Part shown: piece by piece, positions 18,030 through 26,266 of the stretch
How positions within the stretch are numbered: position 1 is the stretch's first letter
Layout of the letters: each line of letters opens with the position of its first letter
Assembly (NCBI RefSeq): GCF_009296025.1
Contig: NZ_CP045178.1
Span: 5,456,001 to 5,520,000 of the forward strand
Direction of reading: 5' to 3'
DNA length: 64,000 nucleotides
Source: Streptomyces tsukubensis
Lineage (GTDB): Bacteria > Actinomycetota > Actinomycetes > Streptomycetales > Streptomycetaceae
The notes under the pieces: model-generated
The model's database searches: none
Told to the model about the DNA's origin: nothing
Seen by the model: the letters and a program-made list of their open reading frames with translations, nothing else
Position numbers and translations under genes: made by a program

Positions 18030-18045
18030 GTGACAGCTCTGTGAC
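18030..18045. promoter_or_regulatory. AfsQ1 binding site (GTGAC-N6-GTGAC)
   Basis: GTGACAGCTCTGTGAC fits the published AfsQ1 consensus GTnAC-N6-GTnAC exactly. It lies in the 194-nt divergent region, 84 nt before the sigQ start and about 95 nt before afsQ1, as expected for activation of sigQ with possible autoregulation. Confidence 0.8.
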
Positions 18046-18128
18046 AGTCGGCGGACACCCTCATGAAGTCGCACCGGCAGGATTTTGGTCACTAGGCAGA
18101 ACCGAGACTCCATGACGGGGGGCGCAAG

Positions 18129-18911
18129 ATGAACACACTGCACCGCACCACTCCTGGCGCAGTGGTCACGCGTCTCCACGACATCGGCGTACGGAACACT
18201 GAGAAGTCCGCCACCGGCGGGGCCGTCTCCCTGCTGGGGACGGGCCGTGGGTGCGTCCGTGGCAACGGGCGTCAGTACTCGTCACACATGACGACAGTGG
18301 ACGCCCCCGTGGTTCCCGGTCCGAGGCGCGAGAACGACGAGAGTGCCGCGTCCGGGCGGACGGAGGCCCCGGGGGAGGCCGTCTCCGCGGCGGAGGCCGA
18401 GTTCACCGCCTACGTCCAGGAGCGCCGCTCCTCCCTGTACGCGACCGCCTACCACCTGACCGGCGACCGGTTCGAGGCGGAGGACCTGCTCCAGAGCGCG
18501 CTCTTCTCGACCTACCGGGCGTGGGACAGGATCAGCGACAAGGCAGCGGTCGGCGGCTACCTGCGTCGCACCATGACCAATCTGCACATCAGCGCCTGGC
18601 GCAGGCGCAAGCTCAACGAGTACCCGACGGAGGAGCTGCCGGAGACGGCCGGCGACACCGACGCGATGCGCGGCACCGAGCTGCGCGCGGTCCTGTGGCA
18701 GGCCCTGGCGAGGCTCCCCGAACTCCAGCGCACCATGCTCGTGCTCCGCTACTACGAGGGCCGCACCGATCCGGAGATCGCGGACATCCTCGACATCAGT
18801 GTCGGCACGGTGAAGTCCAGCATCTGGCGCTCCCTGCGCCGGCTGCGCGAGGACCAGGTCCTCAGCTTCGGCCGTGACGAGGAAGAGTCCTTCGGCGAGC
18901 TGGTCGCTTAG
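18129..18911 (+). CDS. sigQ: ECF sigma factor SigQ (SigE-like family)
   Basis: 260 residues. Region 2 is FTAYVQERRSSLYATAYHLT, DRFEAEDLLQSALFSTYRAW and LRRTMTNLHISAWRRRK. Region 4 is LARLPELQRTMLVLRYYEGR, TDPEIADILDISVGTVKSSI and WRSLRRLRE. This is the SigE/SACE_1599-type ECF family. The ATG at 18129 follows a GGGGGGC ribosome site; a later ATG (MTTVDAPVV, 18288) is an alternative that would drop about 50 poorly structured residues. It is divergent from afsQ1. In S. coelicolor sigQ is an AfsQ1 target and opposes antibiotic production. Confidence 0.9.
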   Translation: MNTLHRTTPGAVVTRLHDIGVRNTEKSATGGAVSLLGTGRGCVRGNGRQYSSHMTTVDAPVVPGPRRENDESAASGRTEAPGEAVSAAEAEFTAYVQERRSSLYATAYHLTGDRFEAEDLLQSALFSTYRAWDRISDKAAVGGYLRRTMTNLHISAWRRRKLNEYPTEELPETAGDTDAMRGTELRAVLWQALARLPELQRTMLVLRYYEGRTDPEIADILDISVGTVKSSIWRSLRRLREDQVLSFGRDEEESFGELVA

Positions 18912-18935
18912 CGCCGGGTCGGCTTCGGCCCGGCG
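18912..18935 (+). terminator. Hairpin terminator directly after sigQ
   Basis: CGCCGGGTC (18912-18920) pairs with GGCCCGGCG (18927-18935) over nine bp with one G-T pair and the loop GGCTTC. It starts on the base after the sigQ stop codon. There is no U-tract beyond GTCTT, as is usual in Streptomyces. Confidence 0.7.
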
Positions 18936-19225
18936 GTCTTCGAGCCGGAGGCGCGGGGGAAGGACCGGGGAGACCCGGAGGAAAGGCCCGAGGGGGCTGT
19001 GGGGTAACGGGGGGAAGGCCGGGAGAGATCCCGGAGCGAAAAGGCCCGAGGGGGCTACGGGGGTAGCGGGGTACGGGGGTGCCTCGTGGGGGGAAGCAGC
19101 GGGACCGGAGGGCCGGGGGGTCCGTCCGGTCCCGTTTGCTGTGTCTGTGCCGCTGTGCCGCTGTGTGGGACGCGGACGCGGGCGCGGTGGCGGGGCTCAA
19201 AGCGGGTCGCGGCGGGGTGTGACGC
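18936..19225. other. Intergenic region with a 17-bp direct repeat
   Basis: Convergent G-rich spacer. AAAGGCCCGAGGGGGCT occurs identically at 18982-18998 and 19040-19056 within a longer degenerate duplication (gagaccc/gagatcc, gggtaac/ggtagcg). No gene is seen. Confidence 0.6.
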
Positions 19226-19900
19226 TCACGCCGAGGCGCGTGAGCCCTCTCCGTGTGCGGGGGGTGTGGCGGCCGCGTCCGGCCTGACGCAGCGGCCCGC
19301 AGCCGCGGCGGCGAGACGACCGAGCGCCTCTTCCTTGGTGCAGGGGTGGGCCCCGAGCGCGCTCTGGCGGGTCACGATCGCCCGCTCCGCGCGCATCAGC
19401 CGCCAGCCGCGCCTGAGCAGGAACGGCACCGACTTGCGGCCCTCGCGCAGATCCCGCAGGAGCCTGCGGCGGAACGTCGTGGAGGGCCGTCCGCGCAGGC
19501 ACAGCGCGTCGGCGAGTACGCCCAGCTCGGCGCAGCGGCGGGCGATGTCGGCGGCGAAGATCCCCTCGGCGATGAAGAGCGGTGTCCTGCCGATGGAGAG
19601 GACTTCGGCGCCCGTGCGTGAGCTGGTGGCGATGGAGTAGACAGGAACTTCGGTGCGACCGGTACGGCACAGCTCCGTGATGGCCGTGACCGCCGCCGCG
19701 CCGTCCCAGGACGCGGACGAGTCCCAGTCGATGTCGCCGCTGCCCGCGACCACCGGGAGCGTCGGGTCGTCGCCCTCCTTGTAGAAGTCGTCGAGCGCCA
19801 GCACGGGCAACCCCGAGCGGGCGGCGAGCGATGATTTCCCTGAGCCGGAGGGGCCGGTCAGCAGGACGACCCTGACAGGTATCGGCGGATGCGAACTCAC
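19226..19900 (-). CDS. Uridine kinase-like P-loop NTPase
   Basis: About 224 residues. Walker A is VVLLTGPSGSGKSSLAARSG near the N-terminus. LALDDFYKEGDDPTLP matches the uridine kinase/phosphoribulokinase motif with catalytic Asp, and DIDWDSSASWDG and FIAEGIFAADIA fit the Walker B and lid region. ATP-dependent phosphorylation of uridine/cytidine is the family role, which fits the nucleoside theme of the locus, but specificity is not proven. The GTG at 19900 is chosen because the P-loop follows closely; the frame is open to 19975. No clear ribosome site. Confidence 0.75.
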   Translation of the reverse strand: MSSHPPIPVRVVLLTGPSGSGKSSLAARSGLPVLALDDFYKEGDDPTLPVVAGSGDIDWDSSASWDGAAAVTAITELCRTGRTEVPVYSIATSSRTGAEVLSIGRTPLFIAEGIFAADIARRCAELGVLADALCLRGRPSTTFRRRLLRDLREGRKSVPFLLRRGWRLMRAERAIVTRQSALGAHPCTKEEALGRLAAAAAGRCVRPDAAATPPAHGEGSRASA

Positions 19901-20083
19901 GAGAGGACAGTCTGCGTTATCGCGTGGCTGACACGCCCCGCAGGGGCGGCCTTTGGTACCGGGCCGAGACCTCAACTACGCTGCGTACCCATCTGATTAC
20001 CTTGATCCGGTCGGGTGTGTCCAGGGTCGCCCGATTACACCCCCGGCCCACCCGATACGACCTTCTCCGGCAGGCGGCAGTAG

Positions 20084-20527
20084 ATGGCACGACAGACGGC
20101 ACGACACAGAGCGACCAGGAAGCCCCGCACGCTGCTCCGCGCGGGCCTGACCCTCGCGGCGGCGGGCGCGGCCCTCTCCGCGGCGGGCGCCTCGGCCGCG
20201 CAGGCGGCCCCGGCCCCGGCCCCGGCGCCGGTTTCCGGCGACACCGTCGCAGGGAGCGCCGCGCTCGGCGGCATCACGACCGGCCTGCGCGAGGCGGCGG
20301 TGGGCGGGCTGAACGGCGCGGCCACCGGCAGCCTCGGCACCGTCAAGAACCTCCAACTCGACCCGCTCGCCGGCACCGGCAGCGACCCGCTGGACAACGC
20401 GGTGGGCACCCAGGTCGCCGACTTCAAGCCGCTGTCGACCGCCGCGGTGACCGGGCCGATCGCGGAAGGCGCCTCACTCGCCCAGCTGCCCGTGGTGGGC
20501 GACGTCGTGAGGCTGCTGCCCGGCTGA
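20084..20527 (+). CDS. Secreted hypothetical protein
   Basis: 147 residues. The Arg/Lys-rich n-region (MARQTARHRATRKPRTLLRA) is followed by a hydrophobic Ala core (LTLAAAGAALSAAG) and an AQAAPA cleavage region, giving an exported protein of about 110 residues. The mature part is small-residue rich with SALGGITTGLREAAVGGLNG and ends in PVVGDVVRLLPG. No catalytic motif. Similar short secreted proteins of unknown function are widespread in Streptomyces. The ATG at 20084 is preceded by GGCAGGCGGCAG. Confidence 0.7.
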   Translation: MARQTARHRATRKPRTLLRAGLTLAAAGAALSAAGASAAQAAPAPAPAPVSGDTVAGSAALGGITTGLREAAVGGLNGAATGSLGTVKNLQLDPLAGTGSDPLDNAVGTQVADFKPLSTAAVTGPIAEGASLAQLPVVGDVVRLLPG

Positions 20528-20582
20528 GCGTACGTACGGCGGTGACCCCCTCCGGTCGCCCGGAGCTGATCGGCAGGGCGTT

Positions 20583-20620
20583 CGGCCTCCGGTACCGGCG
20601 TGACGCCGTGCCGGAGGCCG
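20583..20620. terminator. Bidirectional hairpin between secreted protein and aldehyde dehydrogenase operon
   Basis: CGGCCTCCGG (20583-20592) pairs perfectly with CCGGAGGCCG (20611-20620); the inner bases extend the stem imperfectly (TACCGGCG/CGCCGTG). It lies between two convergent genes. Confidence 0.65.
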
Positions 20621-20739
20621 CGCTGTCGTGCGCCCCGGGCGTATTCGCGCGCCCGGGGCCACTCGTGTCCTACCTGGGGTACGCGTGTTCCCGCCGGGCG
20701 TACGCGTGCTCCTTGCCGTGGCCCTCGGTAAAGAGGCGC

Positions 20740-21789
20740 TCAGTACGAGGAGCCCGAGACCCCCAGCGCGCCCGTCGGGTGCCACACCGTCTTCGTTTCG
20801 AGGAAGGCCGTCAGCCGTGATGTGCCCGGGTCCGCCCGCCAGTCCTCAGCGGCCGGGCGACGCCGTACGTGCTTGAGGTTGTCGGCGGCGGCGATCTCCA
20901 GCTCACGGGCGGTCGCCTCGGCCGCGCCCGTCAGGTCGATCGCGTTGACGTCCTGGTGGGCGGCGAGCGGGGTGGCGAGCTCCGCCGTACGCCCGGTGAG
21001 GAGGTTGACGACGCCCGCGGGTACGTCGGACGTGGCCAGCACCTCACCGAGGGACAGGGCGGGCAGCGGGGCGCGTTCGGAGGCGACCACCACCGCCGTG
21101 TTGCCGCACGCGACGACAGGGGCGAGCACCGACACGAGCCCGAGGAGTGCGGACTCCTGCGGGGCGAGGACGGCGACCACGCCGGTCGGCTCGGGGGTCG
21201 ACAGGTTGAAGAAGGGACCGGCCACCGGGTTCGCGCCCCCCACGACCTGCGCGATCTTGTCGGTCCAGCCCGCGTACCAGACCCAGCGGTCGATGGCCGC
21301 CTCCACCTGGTCGGCCGCCCCGGCCGCCGACAGGCCCTCGGCCTCCGCGACCTCGCGCGCGAACTGCTCGCGACGGCCCTCCAGCATCTCCGCGACCCGG
21401 TAGAGCACCTGGCCCCTGTTGTAGGCCGTCGCGCCCGACCAGCCGGCGAACGCCTTGCGGGCCGCGACGACGGCGTCCCTGGCGTCCTTGCGGGACCCCT
21501 GGGGGGCGTTGGCGAGCCAGCCGCCCTCGGAGTCCTTCACCTCGTACACCCGGCCGCTCTCGCTGCGGGGGAACTTGCCCCCGACGTACAGCTTGTAGGT
21601 CTTGAGGACGCGTCGCCGCACGGAGACGTCCGCCGTTCCTTCGGTAGGGGCACCTTCGACAAGGGCGCCAGGTGAGGCCTGCGCGCCGGACTCCTGAGCC
21701 GCCCTCGCCCCGCCCTGGTCGGGCTTGGCCGCTGCCTTGTCGGTCTTGGAGGCGGCTTTCTCGGCGCGCTTCCTGTTCTTGTCAGACAT
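20740..21789 (-). CDS. Truncated aldehyde dehydrogenase-like protein lacking the catalytic Cys
   Basis: 349 residues. A Lys/Ala-rich tail of about 55 residues precedes an ALDH fold: YKLYVGGKFPRSESGRVYEV, AARKAFAGWSGATAYNRGQV, FFNLSTPEPTGVVAVLAPQE and PAGVVNLLTGRTAELATPLA. The chain leaves the family after AAADNLKHV and ends early. The expected GQxCxA nucleophile segment and the Glu-LGG motif are absent, so it should not oxidise aldehydes alone. It overlaps the complete ALDH gene upstream by 8 nt. The pair resembles the two halves of bacterial ALDH16, where a catalytic domain is joined to a truncated pseudo-ALDH domain; here they are separate genes. Confidence 0.85.
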   Translation of the reverse strand: MSDKNRKRAEKAASKTDKAAAKPDQGGARAAQESGAQASPGALVEGAPTEGTADVSVRRRVLKTYKLYVGGKFPRSESGRVYEVKDSEGGWLANAPQGSRKDARDAVVAARKAFAGWSGATAYNRGQVLYRVAEMLEGRREQFAREVAEAEGLSAAGAADQVEAAIDRWVWYAGWTDKIAQVVGGANPVAGPFFNLSTPEPTGVVAVLAPQESALLGLVSVLAPVVACGNTAVVVASERAPLPALSLGEVLATSDVPAGVVNLLTGRTAELATPLAAHQDVNAIDLTGAAEATARELEIAAADNLKHVRRRPAAEDWRADPGTSRLTAFLETKTVWHPTGALGVSGSSY

Positions 21790-23212
21790 CGAGGTACGCC
21801 TCCAGGCCGTGCCTGCCGCCTTCGCGGCCGTGGCCCGACTCCTTGTAGCCGCCGAACGGCGACGCCGGGTCGAACTTGTTGAACGTGTTGGCCCAGACCA
21901 CGCCCGCGCGGAGCTTCTCCGCCACGGCCAGGATGCGTGAGCCCTTCTCCGTCCAGATGCCCGCGGACAGCCCGTAGGGCGTGTTGTTGGCCTTGGCGAC
22001 GGCCTCGGCCGGGGTGCGGAACGTCAGCACGGAGAGCACCGGGCCGAAGATCTCCTCGCGGGCCACCATGTGTGCCTGGGTGACGCCGGTGAACAGGGTC
22101 GGCGGGAACCAGTAGCCCGAGGAGGGCAGCTCGCACGCGGGGGACCAGCGCTCGGCCCCCTCCGCCTCGCCCCGCTCGGCCAGCTCGGTGATGCGGGTGA
22201 GCTGCTCGGCCGAGTTGATCGCGCCGAGGTCGGTGTTCTTGTCCAGCGGGTCACCGATCCGCAGCGTGGAGAGCCTGCGCTTGAGCGCGTCCACCACCTC
22301 TTCCCGCACGGACTCCTGTACGAGCAGCCGCGAACCCGCGCAGCACACCTGTCCCTGGTTGAAGAAGATGCCGCTGACGATCCCCTCGACGGCCTGGTCG
22401 ACCGGGGCGTCGTCGAAGACGATGTTGGCGCCCTTGCCGCCGAGTTCCAGGGTGACCTTCTTACGGGTCCCCGCGACCGTGCGGGCGATCTCCTTGCCCA
22501 CGGCCGTCGAACCGGTGAAGGCGACCTTGTCCACGTCGGGGTGGGCGACAAGGGCAGCGCCCGCGTCCCCGTGGCCGGGCAGGATGTTGACCACGCCCTT
22601 CGGCAGCCCCGCCTGGCGGCAGATGTCCGCGAAGAACAGAGCGGAGAGCGGAGTGGTCTCCGCGGGCTTGAGGACCACGGTGTTGCCGGTGGCCAGCGCG
22701 GGTGCGATCTTCCACGCGAGCATCATCAGCGGGAAGTTCCACGGGATGACCTGGCCCGCCACGCCCAGCGGTTTCGGGCGGGGACCGAACCCCGCGTGCT
22801 CCAGCTTGTCGGCCCAGCCCGCGTGGTAGAAGAAGTGCGCGGCGACCGTCGGCAGGTCGAAGTCGCGGGTCTCCTTGATCGGCTTTCCGTTGTCCAGGGT
22901 CTCCAGGACGGCCAGTTCGCGGGAGCGCTCCTGGATGATCCTGGCGATCCTGAAGAGGTACTTGGCGCGCTCGGAACCGGGCAGCGCCGACCAGGGGCCG
23001 AACGCCGCGCGGGCCGCGCGCACGGCCCTGTCCACGTCGGCCGCTCCGGCGCGGGCGACCTCGGAGAGGACCTCCTCGGTCGCGGGGGAGAGGGACTTGA
23101 AGACTTGGCCGTCGGCGGCCTCGGTGAACTCGCCGTCGATGAACAGGCCGTAGGAGGGCGCGATGTCGACGACCGAGCGGGACTCGGGGGCGGGTGCGTA
23201 GTCGAAAGCCAT
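21782..23212 (-). CDS. Aldehyde dehydrogenase, catalytic partner in the deoC operon
   Basis: 476 residues, full length. The NAD(P) site is PWNFPLMMLAWKIAPALATG, general base Glu lies in KVTLELGGKGANIVF, and the nucleophile is in FFNQGQVCCAGSRLL. The C-terminal motif KANNTPYGLSAGIW and FNKFDPASPFGGYKESGHG complete the fold. It lies 2 nt downstream of deoC and overlaps the truncated ALDH gene, forming one operon. Oxidation of the acetaldehyde released by DeoC is the simplest role. By sequence style it belongs with the ALDH16-like actinobacterial enzymes. Confidence 0.9.
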   Translation of the reverse strand: MAFDYAPAPESRSVVDIAPSYGLFIDGEFTEAADGQVFKSLSPATEEVLSEVARAGAADVDRAVRAARAAFGPWSALPGSERAKYLFRIARIIQERSRELAVLETLDNGKPIKETRDFDLPTVAAHFFYHAGWADKLEHAGFGPRPKPLGVAGQVIPWNFPLMMLAWKIAPALATGNTVVLKPAETTPLSALFFADICRQAGLPKGVVNILPGHGDAGAALVAHPDVDKVAFTGSTAVGKEIARTVAGTRKKVTLELGGKGANIVFDDAPVDQAVEGIVSGIFFNQGQVCCAGSRLLVQESVREEVVDALKRRLSTLRIGDPLDKNTDLGAINSAEQLTRITELAERGEAEGAERWSPACELPSSGYWFPPTLFTGVTQAHMVAREEIFGPVLSVLTFRTPAEAVAKANNTPYGLSAGIWTEKGSRILAVAEKLRAGVVWANTFNKFDPASPFGGYKESGHGREGGRHGLEAYLDV

Positions 23213-23214
23213 GG

Positions 23215-24195
23215 TCAGTCCACCGTCACATAGTCGGGGCCGGAGTAGCGGCCGGTGGCCAGCTTCTGGCGCTGCATCAGCAGGTCGTTGAGCAGACTGG
23301 AGGCGCCGAAGCGGAACCAGTCGTTCGACAGCCAGTCCTCGCCCACTGTCTCGTTCACCAGGACCAGGAACTTGATGGCGTCCTTGCTGGTACGGATCCC
23401 GCCCGCCGGTTTCACGCCGACCTGCTCCCCATGGAGGGCGCGGAAGTCCCTGACGGCCTCCAGCATCAGCAGGGTGTTGGCGGGGGTGGCGTTGACTCCG
23501 ACCTTGCCCGTGGAGGTCTTGATGAAGTCGGCGCCCGCGAGCATGCCGAGCCAGGAGGCACGGCGGATGTTGTCGTACGTCGACAGCTCACCCGTCTCGA
23601 AGATGACCTTGAGCCTGGCGCGGTCGCCGCAGGCCGCCCTGACCTCGCGGATCTCCTCGTACACCTTGAGATAGCGCCCGGAGAGGAAGGCGCCCCTGTC
23701 GATCACCATGTCGATCTCGTCGGCCCCTGCCGCGATGGCGTCCTCGGTGTCGGCGAGCTTCACCGCCAGGGACGTGCGGCCCGCGGGGAAGGCCGTCGCG
23801 ACGGAGGCGACGCGGATACCGGTACCCGCCACCGCCTCCTTCGCCGTCGCCACCATGTCGGGGTAGACGCAGAGCGCGGCGACCGTCGGCGTCGTGCGGT
23901 CCGTGGGATCCGGGTGGGCGCCCTTGGCGCCGAGCGCGCGGACCTTGGACGGGGTGTCCGAACCCTCCAGGGTGGTCAGGTCGATCATCGAGATCGCGAG
24001 ATCGATCGCGTACGCCTTGGCAGTGGTCTTGATCGAACGGGTACCGAGCGCGGCTGCCCGCGCTTCGAGTCCGACCGTGTCGACGCCTGGCAGGCCGTGC
24101 AGAAAGCGGCGCAGCGAAGCGTCGGACGCGGTCACGTCGGCGTAGGAGGTGTCTCCTGCGCTCCGGGCTGCGGGTGAAGTGGTGGGCATACTCAC
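23215..24195 (-). CDS. deoC: Deoxyribose-phosphate aldolase
   Basis: Cleaves 2-deoxyribose-5-phosphate to glyceraldehyde-3-phosphate and acetaldehyde. 326 residues, the long actinobacterial form. Schiff-base Lys is in ADFIKTSTGKVGVNATPAN and the second active-site Lys in GVKPAGGIRTSKDAI. EIDMVIDRGAFLSG supplies the conserved Asp. Starts: GTG at 24195 or ATG at 24189. The hexamer TATGCT ends six nt before the GTG and no ribosome site is present, so a leaderless start at the GTG is preferred. First gene of deoC-ALDH-ALDH, controlled by the palindrome shared with add and the phosphorylase gene. Confidence 0.93.
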   Translation of the reverse strand: MSMPTTSPAARSAGDTSYADVTASDASLRRFLHGLPGVDTVGLEARAAALGTRSIKTTAKAYAIDLAISMIDLTTLEGSDTPSKVRALGAKGAHPDPTDRTTPTVAALCVYPDMVATAKEAVAGTGIRVASVATAFPAGRTSLAVKLADTEDAIAAGADEIDMVIDRGAFLSGRYLKVYEEIREVRAACGDRARLKVIFETGELSTYDNIRRASWLGMLAGADFIKTSTGKVGVNATPANTLLMLEAVRDFRALHGEQVGVKPAGGIRTSKDAIKFLVLVNETVGEDWLSNDWFRFGASSLLNDLLMQRQKLATGRYSGPDYVTVD

Positions 24196-24201
24196 CAGGC
24201 G

Positions 24202-24207
24202 AGCATA
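24202..24207 (-). promoter_or_regulatory. deoC -10 hexamer, probable leaderless promoter
   Basis: TATGCT (TAnnnT) on the minus strand, six nt before the GTG at 24195. The operator palindrome abuts it with one base between. Confidence 0.5.
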
Positions 24208-24208
24208 T

Positions 24209-24220
24209 CTACGCGCGTAG
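24209..24220. promoter_or_regulatory. Palindromic operator CTACGCGCGTAG upstream of deoC
   Basis: Perfect 12-bp palindrome, identical to those of add and the purine nucleoside phosphorylase gene, centred 20 nt before the GTG. It fills the spacer immediately upstream of the -10, so a bound protein would block polymerase. Confidence 0.75.
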
Positions 24221-24428
24221 TGGATCGCCTAGGGGGCGTCCGTTCGGGGGCATCAGGCGTACGTGAGGGAGGGCGGGCGGGCAGGCGGGGGTACGGGCGG
24301 GAGGGGAGCCCTCGGCGCGGCTCACGCGAGGTCAGAGAACGGGACGCGGCAGCGGGTCGGGGGGAGGCGCCGGCGGAGTACGGGTCGCCGCTGGTCTCCC
24401 CGCGCACGCCGTCAGGCAGAATCGGCGT

Positions 24429-25121
24429 ATGACGAACCCGGACCCGGACGCACAGTCCCCCTCCCCGGAGCCCGCGTCCCCCGACCGGGTCTTCCGTTCC
24501 CCCGCGGGCCTCGCGGGCGGCGCACTGCTCCTCGCCATCTGCCTCTGGCTCGGCGGCGACGCCCTCATCAGGGGCGAGGGCCGCACTCCGTGGCTGGCGC
24601 TGGCCGCACTGCTCTGCGCCGTGCCCCTGGTCATCGCGTACACCCTGCGCCCCGCCGTCTACGCCAACGACCAGCGGCTGCGCGTGCGCAACCCGTTCCG
24701 CACGATCACCCTCCCTTGGAGCGCCGTCGCGAGTCTGCGCTCCGGCTACTCGAACGAGGTGCTCGACCACAGCGGCGACAAGTACCAGCTCTGGGCGATC
24801 CCCGTCTCGCTGCGGGGCCGCAAGCGCGCCGCCAGGCGTCAGGCACGGGCCGCCGCACAGGACGCCGCGGGCCACACGTCGACCCTCGCGCACGAGGCCG
24901 CGCCCACCAGGGCCGTGGGCGACCAGGCCATGTCCGAGCTGCGGGAGCTGGCCGAGAGGGACGGCGACCTGCTCGCACGGCCCGCCGGTGACGGTGACGG
25001 TGGGACGGGCGGCAAGGACGGCAGTAACAAGGGCAAGGCGCAGGCCCACTGGGCCTACGAGCTGATCGCCCCGGCTGTCGCGGGGGCCGTGCTGCTGATC
25101 GTGCTGCTGATCATCGGCTGA
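24429..25121 (+). CDS. PH-domain membrane protein
   Basis: 230 residues. Two adjacent membrane helices (LAGGALLLAICLWLGGDALI, WLALAALLCAVPLVIAYTL) lead into a bacterial PH-like segment (RPAVYANDQRLRVRNPFRTI, then LPWSAVASLRSGYSNEVL). A charged, Ala-rich cytoplasmic linker follows, and a C-terminal anchor (APAVAGAVLLIVLLIIG) ends the protein. This is the bPH_6-type arrangement, common and uncharacterised in actinomycetes. CAGAAT lies six nt before the ATG, suggesting leaderless transcription. Confidence 0.8.
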   Translation: MTNPDPDAQSPSPEPASPDRVFRSPAGLAGGALLLAICLWLGGDALIRGEGRTPWLALAALLCAVPLVIAYTLRPAVYANDQRLRVRNPFRTITLPWSAVASLRSGYSNEVLDHSGDKYQLWAIPVSLRGRKRAARRQARAAAQDAAGHTSTLAHEAAPTRAVGDQAMSELRELAERDGDLLARPAGDGDGGTGGKDGSNKGKAQAHWAYELIAPAVAGAVLLIVLLIIG

Positions 25122-25123
25122 GT

Positions 25124-25195
25124 TCCCGTACGGCTTCCGTGCCGCTCCCGTACGGCTTCCGTGCTGCTCCGTGCCACTCCCGTACGTTTCCGTGG
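25124..25195 (+). repeat. Direct repeats after the PH-domain gene
   Basis: About three degenerate copies of a unit containing CCCGTACGGCTTCCGTGC follow the stop codon within 75 nt. Confidence 0.7.
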
Positions 25196-25214
25196 ATCGC
25201 GTGCGGGTTCCGTA

Positions 25215-25263
25215 CCGACGACGACGGCCACATCGCTTCGCGCGGTGTGGCCGTCGTCGTCGG
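25215..25263. terminator. Strong bidirectional terminator hairpin
   Basis: An 18-bp perfect stem: CCGACGACGACGGCCACA (25215-25232) pairs with its complement at 25246-25263, with a 13-nt loop. It lies between the convergent PH-domain and DUF4232 genes. Confidence 0.85.
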
Positions 25264-25339
25264 GTCATGGGCCGTTGTGGAGTGGTGGGGCCGTCGTCAG
25301 GTGGCGGGGCCGTTGTGGGTGGTGCGGCCGGTCGCAGGC

Positions 25340-26041
25340 TCAGCCGATGACGATGGGGTCGACGAAGGTGCCGGGGCGGGTGGCGCCGGACTGGTCGAGG
25401 ATGGCGCCGCCGTAGGGCCAGTCCAGGTCGACGTGGGTGGTCTCGTTGGGCGGGGTGATCAGGACCTTGCTCGGCACGAACGGCTTGGTGTCCTTGTCGC
25501 TGGGGTCGACCGGCAGGATGCTCATGCTGACCATGGCCGTGTCCTCGCCGGGCTTCAGCGTGAGGGTGCTGGGGGTGACGCCGGAGCGGCGCAGGTCCCA
25601 GGTGTCGCCGTCGGCGTTGACAAGGGTGACGCCGGGGAAGCCGTGCAGGGTGCAGGTGACGTCGCCGGCGTTCTCCAGCTTGACCGACACGGACTGCTGC
25701 TGGGTGGTGTCCATGTCGGGGCGTCCGCCGTGCGGGCCGCCGAAGCTGAAGTTCAGCGCGCCGGTGTGGCACCGCTCGGTGGCGGAGGACGAGGAGGAGC
25801 TGGCGCCGTTGGAGAGGGTGTTGACGGCGTCGGTGCGCGAGCCCTGCTGCGCGAGCTTCTTGCCCGTGGCGGGGGCGGAGTCCTTGGCCGTGTCCTGGCC
25901 GGTGGCCGAGGAGTCCTGGGCGGCGCTGGAGGAGGCCTTGGTGCCGGAGGACGAGTCGCAGGCGCTGGCGCCCGCGCCGACCGCGATGACGGCCAGCACG
26001 GCGGCGGTGCAACGAACGGCGCGGTTGAGCTTGCCAGTCAT
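25340..26041 (-). CDS. DUF4232 lipoprotein
   Basis: 233 residues. Signal peptide with lipobox at VGAGASACDSS (Cys about residue 28), a Ser/Ala/Thr/Asp-rich linker of about 70 residues, then a DUF4232 domain: RCHTGALNFSFGG, QSVSVKLENAGDVTCTLHGF, PGVTLVNADG and LDWPYGGAILDQSG. The two cysteines of the domain (RCHTG and VTCTLHG) are typical and probably form a disulfide. The domain is extracellular and of unknown function. GAGGAA before the ATG at 26041 decides the start. Confidence 0.88.
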   Translation of the reverse strand: MTGKLNRAVRCTAAVLAVIAVGAGASACDSSSGTKASSSAAQDSSATGQDTAKDSAPATGKKLAQQGSRTDAVNTLSNGASSSSSSATERCHTGALNFSFGGPHGGRPDMDTTQQQSVSVKLENAGDVTCTLHGFPGVTLVNADGDTWDLRRSGVTPSTLTLKPGEDTAMVSMSILPVDPSDKDTKPFVPSKVLITPPNETTHVDLDWPYGGAILDQSGATRPGTFVDPIVIG

Positions 26042-26266
26042 GGTGGTTCCTCTTTTCCGGCGCCGGTCGCTTCCCCGGCGCGCCCCGTATCGAGTGCGTA
26101 CGGAAGGTGTGATGGCCGTCCCCGGGGAAGAGTTCACGAAACCGCGGAAAAGAATTGTCCTGGACCTGTAACAGGGCCTGCGACCGGCCTCACGGCAGCC
26201 GTACCACCGGCGGCCACACCCCGGAAAGCCTGCCCCGACCTGCGTCTTCGCTGCCGGCAGTGGTGT

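Noticed and set aside
18084..18100. GGTCAC near the sigQ start as a second AfsQ1 half-site
   Set aside because: There is no second GTnAC at the required spacing, so only the complete box at 18030 is reported.
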